The notes under the pieces were generated by a model. It had not been told where the DNA came from, searched no databases, and saw only the letters and a list, made by a program, of their open reading frames with translations. A stretch of 9,177 nucleotides of DNA from Cytophagaceae bacterium (GTDB lineage Bacteria > Bacteroidota > Bacteroidia > Cytophagales > Spirosomataceae). The stretch lies in NCBI GenBank assembly GCA_947461155.1, contig CANHKE010000028.1:1-9177 (forward strand), read 5' to 3'. Each line of letters starts with the position of its first letter. Within the stretch, counting starts at the first letter, position 1. Below are positions 7,805 through 9,177 of the stretch, one piece after another. Both the position numbers and the translations under genes were made by a program.

Positions 7805-7875
7805 TGACCTATGGTGTAATGGTAACACACCAGTTTTTGGTTCTGGTTTTCTAGGTTCGAATCCTGGTAGGTCAA
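7805..7875 (+). tRNA. tRNA-Gln (anticodon UUG)
   Basis: A complete 71-nt cloverleaf can be folded by eye. The acceptor stem TGACCTA (7805-7811) pairs perfectly with TAGGTCA (7868-7874), followed by discriminator A. The D arm is GTGT/ACAC with a loop containing GG. The anticodon arm is CCAGT, loop TTTTGGT, then TCTGG, with anticodon TTG after the invariant T33. The variable loop has 4 nt, and the T arm is CTAGG/CCTGG with loop TTCGAAT. The innermost anticodon-stem pair (31-39) is a U-U mismatch. The CCA tail is not encoded (AC follows the discriminator) and must be added by CCA-adding enzyme. The weak first acceptor pair (U-A) fits glutamine tRNAs, whose synthetase favours an easily opened end. 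Confidence 0.95.
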
Positions 7876-7887
7876 CGAAATAAAAAT

Positions 7888-7922
7888 AAAAGCCTTCTGC
7901 AGTAATGCGGGAGGCTTTTTTT
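7888..7922. terminator. Strong bidirectional intrinsic terminator
   Basis: A 13-bp stem pairs AAAAGCCTTCTGC (7888-7900) with GCGGGAGGCTTTT (7907-7919), with two G-T wobbles, around the loop AGTAAT; seven T (7916-7922) end the plus-strand signal. On the minus strand the same stem ends in GGCTTTTATTTTTATTT, also a good U-rich tail. It therefore terminates the tRNA-Gln transcript on the plus strand and can serve the convergent microprotein gene, whose stop is 12 nt away. Confidence 0.85.
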
Positions 7923-7934
7923 GTTGGTTTAGTT

Positions 7935-8057
7935 TTAGATGAAAAATTGGGTGAAGGTATCATAGGCAAACCAAATGCCTAGGAGTATACTTATCATTTT
8001 AAAGATCAAAATGGTCCACTTGATGTATTTGGGGAGTTCGTTGTTATTTTCTTCCAT
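7935..8057 (-). CDS. Putative 40-residue single-helix membrane microprotein
   Basis: A short frame opens with ATG at 8057 and stops with TAA at 7935-7937. The product begins MEENNNELPKYIKWT, a polar acidic head, then a hydrophobic segment at about residues 15-31 (TILIFKMISILLGIWFA), and ends YDTFTQFFI. That is a plausible single-pass inner-membrane peptide. I do not recognise a family. In its favour: the remaining space between tRNA-Gln and the Kelch-type gene is otherwise empty, the composition is protein-like (charged head, Lys-Trp interface, apolar helix), and its stop lies 12 nt before a terminator that works in its direction. Against it: no Shine-Dalgarno motif and no exact -7 box (best is TATTTTTTG at 8092-8100, with one base too many and no -33 partner). 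It could be co-transcribed with the Kelch-type gene, whose stop lies 92 nt upstream on the same strand. Chance origin is possible. Confidence 0.5.
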   Translation of the reverse strand: MEENNNELPKYIKWTILIFKMISILLGIWFAYDTFTQFFI

Positions 8058-8112
8058 CGGATTTTGCAGCTTTGTTTTGTAATCCTACGCACAAAAAATA
8101 CGAGCTGAAAAT

Positions 8113-8129
8113 GCAATCGCGTTAATTGC
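8113..8129. terminator. Weak inverted repeat downstream of the Kelch-type gene
   Basis: GCAAT (8113-8117) and ATTGC (8125-8129) form a 5-bp stem with a 7-nt loop about 20 nt after the stop of the minus-strand gene. On that strand it is followed only by ATTTTC; on the plus strand by GTTTTTC. It may attenuate transcription but is too weak to call a terminator confidently. Confidence 0.22.
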
Positions 8130-8149
8130 GTTTTTCACGCATGGCAAAA

Positions 8150-9177
8150 TTAAAGATTGATGAGTTTTTCCGAGGCCTCTCGTTTTAACTGATAATCCAC
8201 ATAGCGCTTATCCGTTGCGGATTGATTCCGTGTGATCGCTTCTGATATTTCGAAATAACGCTCAAAAAAAACGTTGAGGCTTGTGATAAATTTGGATCGA
8301 TACTGCCGTTGGCTTTCAATCGATTTATCCGCACAACCGAGTAGGTAATTTAGTTCGTCGGTGGTGCAAGTCAGATCGTCTTTTTTGACCATGAATTTCA
8401 GAAATGCTTCTCCTTCGGCCGGCAATTGATTCCAGATGTTTTGCGTTTTCAGCTTTTTGTTTTTGGTCAGGAGTATGACCAACCACACTAAAATAGCAAT
8501 AATAACGATGTACAAATAATTGATCCAAGTGGACCACGAGACCTTATTGTACCACACATTAGGTGTATAAAAGTCGCCTAAAATAATGCTTGATTTTTTA
8601 AGTGTCTGGATATCGATTGAATCTAATTTAATTTCAAATTTGTTTTGATTGTATGTTCGTTGAAAGGAATAAACCTTATTTCCTTTGGCATACAGATATT
8701 TGGCGAGCAAGAAAAAGGAATGATTTTTGCCTTGATAGCGATAAATCTTATTGGCTACTGGGTCAATAAATTCTTCATAACCAATTTCATGACTAAAGAA
8801 TAATGGTGAAACCCAACGGCCATTTTGCTTGGCAAAATTTTTCAGATTGGGGTTATTGAATTGAACAAAGCCCATTTCCGTCCAAGTATTAGATTTAAAA
8901 TCGAATTGATAAAACGGGTAGTCGTCATCCGATTTTTCTTGATAGAGGGGTGGAATTTCCAAACTGTATAGGAAATCCGATTGAGGATCGTACCCGCCAA
9001 ACCGGCTTGATATACCCTGGGGGCCTTTTTCATTGATGCTAGAATAGTAATCCCATTCCTTGGATTTAGCATTGAAATAAGTGGGAATGCTATGGATGCG
9101 CCAAAAACCTTGCCCCCCGACGCTAAAAATGGTGTCTTTTCGACTGAATTGAATGGCATCGAAATTAAATCCTCGAA
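8150..9177 (-). CDS. Kelch-type membrane protein with cytoplasmic C-terminal domain, N-terminus cut by window edge
   Basis: The frame is open from the right edge to a TAA at 8150-8152, giving 341 visible residues, so the gene starts outside the window. The in-frame TTG at 8962 is not a credible start because conserved Kelch-like sequence continues upstream. Residues 1-110 show Kelch/beta-propeller repeat signatures: FSVGGQGFWR (17-26), FNAKSKEWDYY (34-44), RFGGYDPQSDFLYSL (58-72) and YQFDFKSNTWTEMG (89-102). After further beta-rich sequence, a single transmembrane helix spans about 217-237 (NYLYIVIIAILVWLVILL), followed by KNKKLK, which places the last 100 residues in the cytoplasm. That tail contains TTDELNYLLGC and KSIESQRQYRSKFITSLN (about 271-301), helical and HTH-like, and ends in charged helix. 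By topology the Kelch part is periplasmic. I know similar uncharacterised Bacteroidota architectures but no assigned function; a membrane sensor role is inference. The 40-residue microprotein lies just downstream. Confidence 0.75.
   Translation of the reverse strand, partial: RGFNFDAIQFSRKDTIFSVGGQGFWRIHSIPTYFNAKSKEWDYYSSINEKGPQGISSRFGGYDPQSDFLYSLEIPPLYQEKSDDDYPFYQFDFKSNTWTEMGFVQFNNPNLKNFAKQNGRWVSPLFFSHEIGYEEFIDPVANKIYRYQGKNHSFFLLAKYLYAKGNKVYSFQRTYNQNKFEIKLDSIDIQTLKKSSIILGDFYTPNVWYNKVSWSTWINYLYIVIIAILVWLVILLTKNKKLKTQNIWNQLPAEGEAFLKFMVKKDDLTCTTDELNYLLGCADKSIESQRQYRSKFITSLNVFFERYFEISEAITRNQSATDKRYVDYQLKREASEKLINL

Noticed and set aside
7876..7878. Encoded CCA end for tRNA-Gln
   Set aside because: The bases after the discriminator are CGA, not CCA; the tail is added after transcription.
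8960..8962. TTG at 8960-8962 as the start of the Kelch-type gene
   Set aside because: The frame stays open for 71 more residues to the window edge and these contain Kelch-like motifs, so the gene is truncated by the window rather than starting here.
8842..9159. 105-codon minus-strand frame overlapping the Kelch-type gene
   Set aside because: The Kelch-type frame is open through the same stretch and carries the repeat signatures; this one is its +1 shadow.
1..9177. CRISPR array, insertion sequence, prophage or toxin-antitoxin/defence genes
   Set aside because: No regularly spaced repeats, terminal inverted repeats, transposase or nuclease motifs, or toxin-antitoxin pair could be seen on either strand.

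Overview
The window looks like chromosomal DNA from a member of the Bacteroidota, probably a Cytophagales- or Flavobacteria-like lineage; genus is not decidable from this stretch. Four signs point there. The secreted protein ends in a gliding-motility-associated (type IX secretion, type B) C-terminal domain. The succinate dehydrogenase has the fused five-helix, multi-histidine cytochrome b subunit typical of the group. Start codons have A/T-rich leaders without Shine-Dalgarno motifs. Several promoters carry the Bacteroidota -7 box TAnnTTTG, in two cases with a TTTG -33 box exactly 20 nt upstream.

Layout, left to right. Bases 1-2321 (minus strand) hold the sdhC-sdhA part of a succinate dehydrogenase operon; sdhA runs off the left edge and sdhB presumably follows outside. 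A divergent intergenic region (2322-2505) carries a clear sdhC promoter. Bases 2506-5648 (plus strand) hold a 924-residue, cysteine-rich, fibronectin-III-like protein exported by the type IX system, overlapping by 22 bp a small DCC-family (DUF393) thiol-disulfide oxidoreductase-like gene. That gene overlaps tail-to-tail by 26 bp with a minus-strand SGNH/sialate-O-acetylesterase-like lipoprotein (5623-6738). A compact divergent promoter region (6739-6819) separates the lipoprotein from plus-strand fabD (6820-7704), the malonyl-CoA:ACP transacylase of fatty acid synthesis. A lone tRNA-Gln(UUG) at 7805-7875 has its own promoter and a strong intrinsic terminator. Facing it on the minus strand are a 40-codon single-helix membrane microprotein (7935-8057) and the 3' part of a Kelch-type membrane protein with a cytoplasmic C-terminal domain (8150 to the right edge).

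The window is mostly housekeeping (respiration, fatty acid synthesis, tRNA) interleaved with envelope and surface genes. I see no mobile element, CRISPR array, phage gene or recognisable defence system. The items most worth a second look are the Kelch/transmembrane/HTH-like protein as a candidate membrane signalling protein, the unannotated microprotein beside it, and the pairing of a 21-cysteine secreted protein with an overlapping thiol-redox gene.
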